From Bicyclus anynana (taxonomy: Eukaryota > Arthropoda > Insecta > Lepidoptera > Nymphalidae): DNA of 64,000 bases. The translations under genes and the position numbers were made by a program. Below are positions 45,278 through 55,784 of the stretch, in pieces (positions within the stretch are counted from its first letter, which is position 1; every line of letters starts with the position of its first letter). The notes beneath the pieces are model-generated. The model did no database searches. It saw only the letters and a program-made list of their open reading frames with translations, and was not told where the DNA came from. The stretch lies in assembly GCF_947172395.1 (NCBI RefSeq), contig NC_069086.1, positions 13,486,501 through 13,550,500 of the forward strand. The letters run 5' to 3'.

Positions 45278-45528
45278 GCGCCCCGCAGTGGTATGTGCGG
45301 TGGATTTACAAGACGGAGGTCCTGAGTTTGATCCCCGGCTGGACTTAGGTTTTCTTAATTGGTAAATAATAATGGTAATTGGTAAATAATTCCAGGTCTG
45401 GCTGGTAGGACGCTTCGGCCGTGGCTAGTTAACACCCTACTGACAAAGACGTACCGACAAGCGATTTAGCGTTTCGGTACGTTGTCGTGTAGAAATCCAA
45501 AGGAGTGTGGATTTTCATCCTCCTCCTA
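45278..45528 (+). mobile_element. SINE family A, 3' truncated
   Basis: The head (CCCGCAGTGGTATGTGCGG) and body are present, with a small tandem duplication AATTGGTAAATAAT near 45358-45386. The tail is missing after CATCCTCCTCCTAA. Confidence 0.85.
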
Positions 45529-45544
45529 ATTACTAATATAGTCG

Positions 45545-45632
45545 TATTCGCGACCTTTGGATCGGGTATTGAACCTATAACCTCTCGGCTAAAGAGGCCG
45601 CTTGATCAAAGAGCTATTGCGGTATGAAGTTT
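45545..45632 (-). mobile_element. SINE family C, tRNA-like head
   Basis: On the minus strand CCGCAATAGCTCTTTGATCA is followed by CCGAGAGGTTATAGGTTCAA. It resembles the head at 15355-15500. Confidence 0.45.
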
Positions 45633-46689
45633 TTGATTGGCAGGTTTCACACACTTAAGAAAGAGAAACACTACACGGCACTGCAAATATGTATAGAAAA
45701 CGTGATAATTAAGGAAACGAGTTATTATAAACGATTCATAATAGCCATGTATGTGCCTGAGCCGCAATAATCGTTTCAACAAACACTCAGTCTACTTACA
45801 TAAAATCCCGGAAGCGCTCAACGCAAGCAATACAATTGATTACGAAACTGAAAACGATACCAATAACTCTATTGAAAAAACCGCATTTTAGGGTTCTTTT
45901 GTGAGATTTATAAACGTTAATCTTTTTTGGTTTAACGGTTACTCTCGCCAGTTAGTCAGTTAGAGATGAATTTACGAGTAATTTGTATATTAGACATAGT
46001 ATCGGTTAGGTCTAGACCGAACGCTAGATTCTTTGCTCTTTGCTTAACGGACTAACGGACGTGCCCACTTTTACTTGGTTACTTTTACCTAGAGAAAATA
46101 TGGCTATTATTTTTATTCAACAAAAATCTTAGTTTCTGAAATAAATAGTGGCATTAATACGTACCTATTTAGGTATAGACAATCACTGTTCAGTGGTTAA
46201 GCAGACAAATACTAAATGTTGTTTTTAATACCTTTAAGAGAGAAAACTCATTAAGTTGATACTATATTACCGCTACATTGGTTAAAATTATGTAGGTATC
46301 CTATTTTAAGGATTTTTTTACGTGACAATGAATATATGTGTAGTTTATAAAAATATACACTGGTAGATAAAACCTCCCTTTCAAGGTATTTTGATAGCAT
46401 GAACTGTTTACCTTAATTAAAAGTTGTGTTTATTATAACAACGAGGGAACTCTACGTAAAGTGTCTGTCAGTATGACTTGGCCGCCATTTTTACATAATA
46501 TTCGATTTACTGTTATTGGTAGAGCATTATACAATTGATGAGTATCTTAACAACAAAGATGCACGGATGCGATTGGGTTCGCATTCACCTGCCAAGAATA
46601 TGTAGACCCACTGTAGTAGACACTGTGCTAACTAAGTAACGTCACGGCATTCTTATAGTCCAAAATCTCAGGGCTCCAGACTTTAGAAG
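45633..46689. other. Gene-free stretch
   Basis: Nothing recognised. Confidence 0.45.
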
Positions 46690-46815
46690 TAGGTATTACT
46701 AGGGTATTTTAGGGTAGTGTACCCTATTAGTTTTGTATGAAGCCCACTCGAGTTAATAATACTTTAATAGTAGGTATTACTTCTAGGGTAGTGTACCCTA
46801 TTAGTTTTGCCCGAC
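46690..46815. repeat. Short direct duplication
   Basis: AGTAGGTATTACT then GGGTAGTGTACCCTATTAGT occurs at about 46688-46730 and again at about 46771-46808. The inner AGGGTAGTGTACCCT is itself nearly palindromic. Confidence 0.8.
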
Positions 46816-46868
46816 GCCCGCACCAGTTTAGTAGGGACTAGGGACTAATTATAGCCATGGTTTTTCCA

Positions 46869-47068
46869 CCAGGGCATGTGCCATGTGGCACGTCTATTCT
46901 CTTTCTACAAACGCTAACGCTTCTAAAATTAAAAAAAAAACTTTCACTATCGACAATTCACGTGATCAAGTTTTCGATCGGATCTGTCATTCCCATACAT
47001 CTGTTAGTTTTCGAAGCGTTAGCGTTTGTAGTAAGAGAATCGACGTGCCACATGGCTAAGGCCCCTGG
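46869..47068. mobile_element. MITE family P, complete palindromic copy
   Basis: The two ends are inverted copies of about 55 bases (GCCATGTGGCACGTC, ACAAACGCTAACGCTTC on one side and their complements on the other). The central part has CACGTGATCAAG and GATCTGTCATTCCCATACAT. It gives a spurious 84-codon ORF. Confidence 0.8.
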
Positions 47069-47201
47069 TTTAACCAAAATGGCCGTCAAGCCAAACAATA
47101 CTCATAGTTGAGTACACTCACAGTACACAGCAGTTACTATATCTCATTAATTTCATTTCTGAAAAAAATGTTACGCCTTTCTGACATTTTTTCTATAATG
47201 G

Positions 47202-47402
47202 TAGGCGTCCACAGATCCGCATCGTACGTATCGGACGCATCGCTTCAAACGGATTGCAGTATTCTATGTATTGAAAGTCATAAAAGTGCGTCCACTGATC
47301 TGCATCATACGGATGGCATTGAACGGATTTTATAACACTAAAATTAAAAACCCGTTTGATGCGATGCGTCCGATATCTGCGATGCGAATATGTGGACGTC
47401 TA
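47202..47402. mobile_element. MITE family Q, complete copy
   Basis: Inverted ends of about 50 bases (TAGGCGTCCACAGATCCGCA ... ATCGGACGCATCG) are repeated inverted at the right end with about eight mismatches. A 75-codon ORF across it is accidental. There is an inverted relative at 48266-48447. Confidence 0.8.
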
Positions 47403-48265
47403 TGTTAAATTCGAATGCACATTATTCAAAAACACCAGCCAGAATACTTGAATTCTGTTGTGCAACCTGCTTGAAACGCTACAAATAATACAATTAATGT
47501 CCTGTTGGACATAATTAAAAATATCATACAGTAGGATATATATACGGATATATCTAAGTGGATATACTCCATGGTCTGTTGTTCGCCGGGTTGGCGTAAT
47601 AATCTGTGATAATGTTAATGACCTTTACAAAACAACCAATAAAAAACAAAGTTCGCAATGTAAAAGGTTCTCTCGCGAAAAGTTAATTTAAAAAGAAAAA
47701 AATAACCTAGAAGTTTGTAATTAACGAATAATAGATATATTAAACGGCTATTGCTTACAGACACGAATTCATTGCTAATAAAGGCAGTGATGCTCGTGAT
47801 TAAGGAACGTTTAAACCGTATAAATATTAATCAGGTACGGCGTCTAGCGTGTTTACTCCTTGTTCGACTTTTTATGCCGTATCTTACCCGAGAATATTAA
47901 GATGACCATCATTTTATACGTTTTTTAAATAAATTACCTTTTTTTGCATATGACTCGGGAAATTAACATTAATACGTACACTTAAGCGGCTATTCGGTAA
48001 CTGAGGAATAATATATATGAACTTATGTAAATTACTGAATTGCATATTACGTATGTATCATATAAACTCTCAAGAGCAAAGTGAACTCAAATTAATATTT
48101 TCTATTTAAGGCAGTGCGTCAATAAAACTGGTCGAGCTCAGATTAGGCGAGGTTTTTCTATATCAGTAGAGTATCAGTCACTAGAGTAGGTACTCCTGTG
48201 ACTGATACTCTAGGTACCTACCTAAGTCGAAAGAATTAACGATTTTTGACCTTTTTTGTCAAAAA
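47403..48265. other. Gene-free AT-rich stretch
   Basis: It includes a palindromic patch near 48165-48215 (CAGTAGAGTATCAGTCACTA and GTGACTGATACTCTAGG). No gene was recognised. Confidence 0.45.
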
Positions 48266-48447
48266 TGCGGTTGCGATGTATCATACGTAGGTATCAGACG
48301 CATCAAACGGATTTTTAATTTTACGCTATATAAAATTCGTTCGATGCGATTCGTACTATGTGGATCAGTGGACGCACTTGTATGGTTGTCTTTACATAGA
48401 ATACTAAAATCCGTCCGATGCGTACGGTGCGGATCTATGGACGCCTA
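48266..48447. mobile_element. MITE family Q, second copy (inverted, left end damaged)
   Basis: The right end CGGATCTATGGACGCCTA is the complement of the family start. The interior AGTGCGTCCACTGATC block matches the first copy in reverse. Confidence 0.75.
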
Positions 48448-48542
48448 CCATTAAAGATAACTAAAGTGTATTTTGAATACTTTTCTGTCACTTTCGACTT
48501 TATACACACTTGCAAAGTTAGTTGCTATTTCGATTTATATAC

Positions 48543-48690
48543 AGGGCACTACAGATCGTTTCATATAGGTTGGTGAAGGTTAGAGTTCGTTTCCCTCTTG
48601 AAAGTTTGTCGCGATTCACGATAACAGAACGTATTATGAACGTCATACAGGCGCGTGTCACCCATGCTATCTGAAAAACACTTTAAGGCT
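48543..48690 (-). repeat. Dispersed repeat Y, copy 2
   Basis: The reverse complement matches 30000-30160 (AAAGTGTTTTTCAGATAGCA, GTTATCGTGAATCGCG). Confidence 0.75.
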
Positions 48691-48817
48691 ACCATTGTAC
48701 CTATATTAGGTTAGATATCTGTAATACCTTATCAATGAGGCCGTTCAAACGTAGAGGATTGTAGCCATAAAGGTTCGCCCCTTCAAGAGACTAGAAGTTA
48801 CGTGTCAGCCCCTCGTG

Positions 48818-48970
48818 TCAGTGATCGCAAACTCGAAAAATGTATGCGAATGACATTTGCTGACGACAGGTCACGTGATCAAGATCTGTCATTCCATACA
48901 TTTTTCTACTTTTCGAAGCGTTTGCGATGGTAGAATGAGAAACGACGTGCCACTTGGGTACATGGGCTGG
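48818..48970. mobile_element. MITE family P, right half
   Basis: CACGTGATCAAGATCTGTCA, TTTTCGAAGCGTTTGCGATG and GAAACGACGTGCCACTTGG match the right half of 46869-47068. Confidence 0.7.
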
Positions 48971-49641
48971 GTACTCTTTCGGTTCAAGGGTTAGACTTCA
49001 TAACTAATTAGTATGTATATTGTATAGCTATTATATACGTGTACTTGTCTCTTTAACTCAAAGCTGCCTAAAAAAACAGCTTAAGGTGTAAACACGGAAT
49101 ACTTGAATAAATATAGTTGGAAAAAAGGCCTTCAGTAGTCCAAACATTATTCCTTCTTGTCGGCGAAGCTTGACCACGCCGCCCCCGCGATAAAACACGC
49201 AATAGTTTGTAGAGGCGATTCCAGAAAACGGTCGTTTTATGATTAGATCAGCACGGAACCGAGAGGGGACGCCAAGGGGTTGTTAATTGCGCCGTTTTGT
49301 GAACATGGGCTGTGGCGTGCGGCGCTCGCAATCAGCGGCCACTGACTGATTGCTTTTTAAATAGGTTTTATGCCCACTAAAAATGTTACCGCCGAAACCA
49401 GAGGAAAGCTTGAATACAAGTTCGTGCGATAAGTGGCGGGACTCATTTCGTAATGTTGACGACCGTGACATATTTAGAAATGGTACATTTTTTATATTAA
49501 GGGTACGTTCGTGAACATTGACCACGTAACAATGTTACACTATAGATGGAGAAGGTCCCTTAACAGACAAAATACTTTGATAAGTCTTGCATATCATCAT
49601 TATCATTGACAGACAACAGCATTGGTAAGTTTATCATGATC
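48971..49641. other. Gene-free stretch, partly GC-rich
   Basis: The part at 49150-49330 is GC-richer and non-repetitive (CACGCCGCCCCCGCGATAAA, TTGTTAATTGCGCCG). It could be regulatory. Short ORFs are unrecognised. Confidence 0.3.
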
Positions 49642-49738
49642 AGGGCCTGTAGCCATGTGGCGCGTCGATTCTATTTCTACAAACGAAAACTAAACAAATG
49701 TATAGGATTGATCGATAACTTGATCACGTGACTTGCAG
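49642..49738 (+). mobile_element. MITE family P, left half
   Basis: GGGCCTGTAGCCATGTGGCG through GATCGATAACTTGATCACGT matches the other copies. It is cut off at the LINE fragment that follows. Confidence 0.65.
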
Positions 49739-49761
49739 ACGTTGGAAGACTATTTTTTATA

Positions 49762-49945
49762 CGTATCTGCACTGCAAAGATCTGGAATGCCCTTCCAGCT
49801 TCCGTTTTCCTCACTACCTGTAATATGGGTATATTCAAGTCAAGAGTGAATAGGCATCTTCTAGGCAAGCACGTTCCACCATAGGCTGCATCACCGCTTA
49901 CCATCAGGCGCGATTGCAAGCGTAAGCGAGTTATTAAATAAAAAA
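49762..49945 (+). mobile_element. CR1/jockey-like LINE C-terminus and 3' end
   Basis: The open stretch 49762-49884 encodes KIWNALPASVF then MGIFKSRVNRHLLGKH and a stop, the typical WNxLP...FKxxV C-terminus of CR1/jockey-group LINEs. The following 60 bases (GGCTGCATCACCGCTTACCA...GCGCGATTG) and A-run are close to the SINE A tail. Confidence 0.85.
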
Positions 49946-49965
49946 AAGCTAACACCCTTTTGGAT

Positions 49966-50805
49966 TCTAACTTACCAGTCAGTCTGAGTCACAGACGCAG
50001 GTTCTCACGCCACATTGTAAGAAGATTAGACGCAATGGCCTTCGCTACTCATAGTTGCGCGAGTATCGTTTAACGTCGCTTTGTTGGCATCCACGTTTGC
50101 TAATTCCCCTAATAATTATTCACCCAACCAAAATTACTATGTTAGTCTGAACGCTGGACACTAACTTACCAATGAAGGCAGGCAGAATAACAGTAGACGC
50201 TAGACGCAGTTTCTCACGCCACAGTGCACGCAGATTAGACGCCGTGGCCTTCGCTTCACATAGTCGGGCGAGTATCGTTCATCATCGCTTTGTTGGCAAC
50301 CTCGTTTGCTAATGCCGCTCATAATTATTCACTTGTTCTCGTTTACTTTTCAACAATTATAACACGATGGATAGTGGACGCTAACTTACCAGTGGACGCA
50401 GACTGTGTAACAGTAGGCGCTAGACGCAAGTTCTCACGCCACAGTGTACGCAGATTAGACGCCGTGGCCTTCGCTTCACATAGTCGGGCGAGTATCGTTC
50501 ATCATCGCTTTGTTGGCAACCTCGTTTGCTAATGCCGCTCATAATTATTCACTTGTTCCCGTTTACTTTTCAACAATTATAACACGATGGACAGTGGACG
50601 CTAACTTACCAGTGGACGCAGACTGAGTAACAGTAGGCGCTAGACGCAAGTTCTCACGCCACAGTGTACGCAGATTAGACGCCGTGGCCTTCGCTTCACA
50701 TAGTCGGGCGAGTATCGTTCATCATCGCTTTGTTGGCAACCTCGTTTGCTAATGCCACTCATAATTATTCACTTGTTCCCGTTTACTTTTCAACAATTAT
50801 AACCA
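49966..50805. repeat. Tandem array, 220-bp unit, about 4 copies
   Basis: Units begin at CTAACTTACC (49967, 50161, 50381, 50601). Each contains GACGCAGTTTCTCACGCCAC-like, CGTGGCCTTCGCTTCACATA, GGGCGAGTATCGTTCATCAT and TTGTTGGCAACCTCGTTTGC blocks. Units 3 and 4 are almost identical over 220 bases. Unit 1 is shorter (194) and diverged. The array starts just after the LINE tail. Confidence 0.95.
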
Positions 50806-51117
50806 TGCAATCGTTTGAATTAATAACATGATTACTAATACAGCCGCCTATTAGTCTGTGTTTTATGTGGCGTAAGAAAGACACCAACGTTTTTACAAGT
50901 GTTGAAATTAATCATTCGTGACAATTATGCGTTGAGGGAATTGCGGAGTGAATCGCGAAATTGCCTTATCTTGAAAAAATACCACTATTTATTAGATTAG
51001 ATTACCTCTTTGAGCCAAATAATTTGAAATTATGAAAACAATACTTGAGTTTTTGAGAAATAATTAAATCTTTTGTATTTGTGCAAGTTAAAAACTTTTA
51101 AAATAATACTTTAAAAA
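50806..51117. other. AT-rich stretch
   Basis: Nothing recognised. Confidence 0.45.
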
Positions 51118-51118
51118 G

Positions 51119-51230
51119 AACGCTAAACCGCCAAGCGGTTTAGCGTTCCGGTATGATGTCGTGTAGAAAACCTCTTTAGGGCTAAAAATTTTCAAAATAC
51201 TTATTTACTTCATCATCATATCAGCCGATG
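51119..51230 (+). mobile_element. Composite fragment: SINE A piece joined to an RTE end
   Basis: GCGGTTTAGCGTTCCGGTAT and GTCGTGTAGAAA (SINE A) pass into TTCAAAATACTTATTTACTT and TCATCATCATATCAGCCGAT (RTE end, antisense). The same junction occurs at 52137-52228. The left edge is palindromic: AACGCTAAACCGC (51119-51131) faces its complement at 51135-51147. Confidence 0.75.
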
Positions 51231-52010
51231 CTTTGGTTTTTTGAAATGAAATTATGCTTTGGTTTTTTCCTACAAAACGGCTTATCCGATTGTCTTGAAA
51301 CTTACCTATTACCTACACTTAAAATACAATGTGTAGCAACATATTTCATAACTTTCATAAATTATTTCGGAGATATATAGTTGTTGATAGGTATGCTTTT
51401 TCACAATTAATTTTTAAATGTTTGAAAACCAAAAGATATTTATTTTAAAATTTGATGTTTGTAACTCATAATAAGGTAAACAATTTCTGATAGGCTGGAC
51501 GCTATTGCATTTGTTAAAAAGTTTTAAATAAAAATGTTGTTTGTTAGATTTCAGTCTTGAAAATATAGTATTTTTGCGGAGGTACCTAAAAGAAAAAAAG
51601 CCTTTTTTTTCTTTTTTACCTAAGTACCATATATTTCTTCAAAAGTATATAGCAGATCCCAAATATAGTACAATACTATATATTATAATACGTTTGGCAG
51701 CCCTACTACATACCTAGGAGGTTTCAATAAGCAGATACATAGACATCCTGTCCATTAAGACTTCGTTTATACAGCCGTCCCTGTAGGTCTAATAATGGTT
51801 TAATAAAAGCACAAAAACAGTCAAAGGTGAGCTGGAGGCACATAAACATAAGCAACAATTACGGAAATTCTGCAACTAAGTTGTTTCCATGGCTGATTGG
51901 TTCCCAGTCGCCAACGGCTTCCATGGCGGCAGACTGATATATGCATATTATGGTTAACGCAATAACACCGCCTTTGAATAACGTTGTTTACTCTATCTCT
52001 CATGTGTTGT
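51231..52010. other. Gene-free stretch
   Basis: ATGCTTTGGTTTTTTCCTAC and ACGGCTTATCCGATTGTCTT near 51250 look like the start of another short Helitron-like repeat. The remainder is unassigned. Confidence 0.4.
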
Positions 52011-52172
52011 GACGGAGGTCCTGGGTTCGATCCCCGGGCGATTGAGGTTTTATAATTGGTTCAGGTCTGGCGGGTGAGAGTCTTTGGCTGTGGCTAGTTA
52101 CCACCCTACTGACAATGACGCACCGCCAAGTGATTTAGCGTTCCGGTATGATGTCGTGTAGAAAGCCTCCTA
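52011..52172 (+). mobile_element. SINE family A, both ends missing
   Basis: It starts inside the head at GACGGAGGTCCTGGGTTCGA and ends at GTCGTGTAGAAAGCC, where the RTE-related junction begins. Confidence 0.82.
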
Positions 52173-52199
52173 AGAGGTAAAATTTTTCAAAATACTTAT

Positions 52200-52500
52200 T
52201 TACTTCATCATCATCATCATATCAGCCGATGGACGTTTGTAAAGACTTCCAAACATCACGATACTGAGCCACCTGCATCCAGCGAATCCCTGCAACTCGC
52301 TTGATGTCGTCAGTCCACCTGGTGGGGGTCGACCAACACTGAGCTTACTAGCGCCGGTCGCCATTCCAGCACTTTTGGACCCCAACGTCCATCGGCTCTT
52401 CGAACTATGTGCCCCGCCCATTGCCACTTCAGCTTCGCAACTCGTTGAGTTATGTCGGTGACTTTGGCTATTCTGCGGATATCCTCATTTCTGATTCGAT
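52200..52500 (-). mobile_element. RTE-type LINE 3' end
   Basis: The minus strand carries the RTE C-terminus with frameshifts. The plus-strand view begins with a TCATCATCATCATCAT tail and CAGCCGATGGACGTT. Confidence 0.82.
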
Positions 52501-53462
52501 CAGAGATACTCCTAATATAGCTCGTTCCATCGCCCGCTGTGTGACTTTGAGCCTCTTATGAGGCTTATTTACACACTTTTTCAGCGGCTTAATCTTGCAA
52601 AGTTAAGACAGATTTAAATCTAATTTATGTCTAATAATCACTTTGGATTGGCTTACGTACTTTACGCTATTTTGACTACTTAAATGTTCAATTTTAAAAA
52701 TTTTAATTTTCAGATGGCCTTAAGGAATTATCCTTTGCAAAAATATCCTCAAGGCAATAAAGCCTCACTGTGCTTTAGTTTGCCATTCTCCAGTTTTGTT
52801 TTAAGATAGGTGCAAGATAAGTATTCAAATAATTACCCAAAAATGTGCACCAGCTCTTGGACCTCGAGTCTCCTATGCTAAGAAAAAAGTTCAATATTGG
52901 AATCGCAAGTCTGTAAATCTATAGGAACAAACGCGCTTAGTAGCTAGTACATTTTATTCGATGGCGTGACCCGAGTGAGTTAATTTACACGGGGTTTTTA
53001 TTACGAATCACTGGCAAATTGGTGTAACGTTTTAGAATAATTCCAATACACAACATTTGTAGAAACAAAACTATATTTGTTTAGTTTTAACCTTTAACTC
53101 AAACTATAATTGAGTTTTACAATACACTATAATAATTATATTATAGACTTTTAACTTAACGAGTACCTACGAGTAGTATGAGTAAACGATACCTACGTAC
53201 TCCTTACCTCAAGTTAGTTGTTGTTGTTTTTAAGGCTTGTCAACACTTACCTTTTCAGCTCATGCTGTTCTTCCGGTCCAGACAAATTTGATAAAACCCT
53301 ACTAGAACAGCATACCTACCCGTCCTAATATAGATCTTGCTGCAGTACATAATTTAAAATAAATAAGTTATGAAATGACCTTCATTTCTTTGTTGGTAAC
53401 ATCGAATATGGCTTTAGTAAGGCTAACTAAGCAAATAGCCATTTGTAAGTATACAATTAAAT
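52501..53462. other. Gene-free AT-rich stretch
   Basis: Nothing recognised. Confidence 0.45.
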
Positions 53463-53630
53463 GAATATGCAATTTCGAAAAGAGCATAATTCGGATAAAA
53501 ATGTCGGATATTCAGTACATAATTAGATTATTCTTGTCTGAAACTGTATATATTTATTATATATACATTTTATTTTATATAATAAATATATACATTTTCA
53601 GACATGTGCCTTTTTCGAAATTGCATATTC
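53463..53630. mobile_element. MITE-like inverted-repeat element
   Basis: GAATATGCAATTTCGAAAA (53463-53481) is exactly complementary to 53612-53630. The centre is a second AT-rich palindrome around TATATATTTATTATATATAC. It is 168 bp long. Confidence 0.75.
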
Positions 53631-55537
53631 AAATATTTATTCACGTTTATTGTGTAGTCTTTATGGACGTTTGTTTCCCACGGACAGTAAAAATTACAAG
53701 TCATATTTGTTTAAAAGAAAAAAAAACCAAGTTAATTGACAACATTTTAATTACAAAACACCACAAATCTATTTGACATAAATGCCACATTCCAGATTGC
53801 TTAAGTACATTGCCGTATAACTATTATAGTTTTAGTTACAGTAAATACCTAGTTCTATTTACCTTTATTTACTTGTGTATTTTATACTAACAATACATAC
53901 AATATCATAATAATAATAAATTTTTTTTTATTATACACTTTTGCACATTGTATCAATAGAAATAAATGTTAAGAAAGTAATTAATAATTCTTCAATGTTT
54001 GAAGGTTAATACTGTTCATCTATATTATTTACAATACCATTTATGCTTTTATTTGTGAGAAAACTGTTTTTTTTTTGTAAATAAATTAAGCACAATAGAA
54101 TAGACTAGGGACAAATCTATTTAAATTTGAGACAAGAATATCAACGGAATTATCGTTTAAGTTCCATGCCATTTTCAAAAGATTTTGAAGAGGGAAAGCC
54201 ATAGGAATAATAAGAGTACTATCTTTTTAATTTTGCAAAAAATAATCCAAAAGTGATGAAAAGGTTATGTTATTGGTTATAAAACGATTGTAACCATAAA
54301 AATAATAAAATAGTATTAATAATTTATTCGTTTAATGCCATCTTTTGGCAATGAAATCATTATCCAAATTATAATTCGATTTATCAGCCTTTAGGTTTTT
54401 CCTTCACAAAAAGTTTCATACGAAGACAGACAGAGTAAGATAAAATTGTAGTAGGTAGATATCATCCATCATATCTCACTCTCTGTCTCCGTGTCTAACT
54501 TTTTTTGGATAAACTAAAATAAGGAAAAACCAGTATCTAAAGGATTGTTTAAAAACATCTCTCTCTCTTTCGTAGAAACTATTTAGATTGGATTGACGTA
54601 TGGCAATTGTTTTTTATGTAATTAATTACAGATAGACAGGACATAAATGGGTTAGTTTCTCTCATTATTGAGCATACGGTTTATTCATACAAGTATGACG
54701 CTTTGACGCGAAAATTTACTATTTTGTATCGTTAAATTTTTTATTCAGATTTGTCTCTAGCCCAGAGGAATACCAAACAAAGCATACAACTCTTAAATGT
54801 TTTCTATTAGTAGAAAATTCACTGGAGAAAATATAGATTTTATATCAATATAATCAAGACATATTAAGTTAAAAAATTTAAATAAAAATAAAAAAATATA
54901 TATCCTCATACGTAGACACTGTTCTTTTCGAGACGCGTCTTATAGACGTAGTGTGAGGGGCTTTTTTATTAAAGAGCACTGTGGTTTTAGATGGTATGGT
55001 TTCCACATAACCATCTATTTCTCCCTCAGTAGGTTGGATATTTCTAGAAAAGTTTCCCTCTTGTCATAAAAAAGGTAGACACTGTAATCATCAAGTCCAG
55101 CTTGTTATTTCTGAGTCTTCAAAGCGTTATGTTTTCTAAATATAGTAGGCATAATTATTAGTTGTACGACATCAAATTAATTTATATTACACATAAGCTA
55201 CTATCTAATCTACTATCATTATTTAATCCGAGCTTATAATATCACATAATCATTACGGACGATGCCCGTTCATAGAAACAAATCTCTCAACAGCACATGA
55301 ACTTTGCACATAGTTTTCTTTATACATTCTTCTTACTGCAACAAAATAAATAAGTACTGTCCTTTGAGCCGAAGGTAACCGAACCTTGTACACTTCACGG
55401 TGAGTATAATTTTTAGTTAAGCACTTGTAGGTTGTCTGGTACGTGATAAATTCACTTGTAAGTCTTGCAACCGCAGAGGTTTTAGGTCCGATAGTGGCAA
55501 ACTTTTTTGTCCGTTTTTAAATCACAGATCACTGGAT
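53631..55537 (-). other. BarH 3' UTR and immediate 3' flank
   Basis: This AT-rich DNA follows the BarH stop codon in the direction of transcription. How much is UTR cannot be told. Several AATAAA signals occur on the minus strand (for example 54965-54970). Inverted pairs AGGGACAAATCT (near 54108) and AGATTTGTCTCTA (near 54750), and CCTTTAGGTTTTTCC (near 54389) with an imperfect partner near 54525, suggest small transposon remnants here. Confidence 0.4.
54965..54970 (-). promoter_or_regulatory. Candidate polyadenylation signal for BarH
   Basis: AATAAA on the minus strand, about 570 bases after the stop codon. It is the first exact match I noticed after the stop. In AT-rich DNA such matches are frequent, so this is only a candidate. 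Confidence 0.25.
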
Positions 55538-55784
55538 CTACACATGTATGGGTTCGTCGTCGTCTTCGTCGTCAGTGCGCCGTTCTAAGGAGGGCTCCCT
55601 TGGGGACCGGTGGGGGGGCGCGGGGCTCCCCGGGTCTAGGTCCGGCGAGGGGGTTCGTCTCGCCTGTGCGTAGTATCCCAAGGCCCCGAGAGCTGGAGCC
55701 CCCAGAGAGCCGAGGTGAGCTGACGGCCCCGGGAGGCCGAGCCCCAAAGGTGGGACGCCTGCGAGAGGCGCACCTGGATATAAC
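55538..55784 (-). CDS. BarH1: BarH homeobox protein, last coding exon
   Basis: This is the C-terminal exon of the BarH homeodomain transcription factor, a nuclear regulator of eye, external sense-organ and distal appendage development in Drosophila. The exon begins after TATTTTCAG on the minus strand. Its first base completes an Arg codon begun in the previous exon. It encodes LYPGAPLAGVPPLGLGLPGP, a Ser/Pro/Gly/Ala-rich region with GYYAQARRTPSPDLDPGSP, then an acidic end DDEDDDEPIHV and the stop TAG (55538-55540). PLPY-(R/N)-LYxG across the splice and a final acidic DDED followed by a short hydrophobic end match what I recall of Drosophila B-H1. The exon is GC-rich against AT-rich flanks. 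A 93-codon plus-strand ORF over it is an antisense shadow. B-H1 versus B-H2 cannot be separated from this part alone. Confidence 0.92.

Noticed and set aside
46857..47111. 84-codon ORF
   Set aside because: It spans the palindromic MITE P and is not conserved in the other copies.
1..55537. A large intact Jockey-type insertion like that reported at the Colias Alba locus
   Set aside because: Only short LINE 3' fragments are present, and no long RT ORF occurs in the window.
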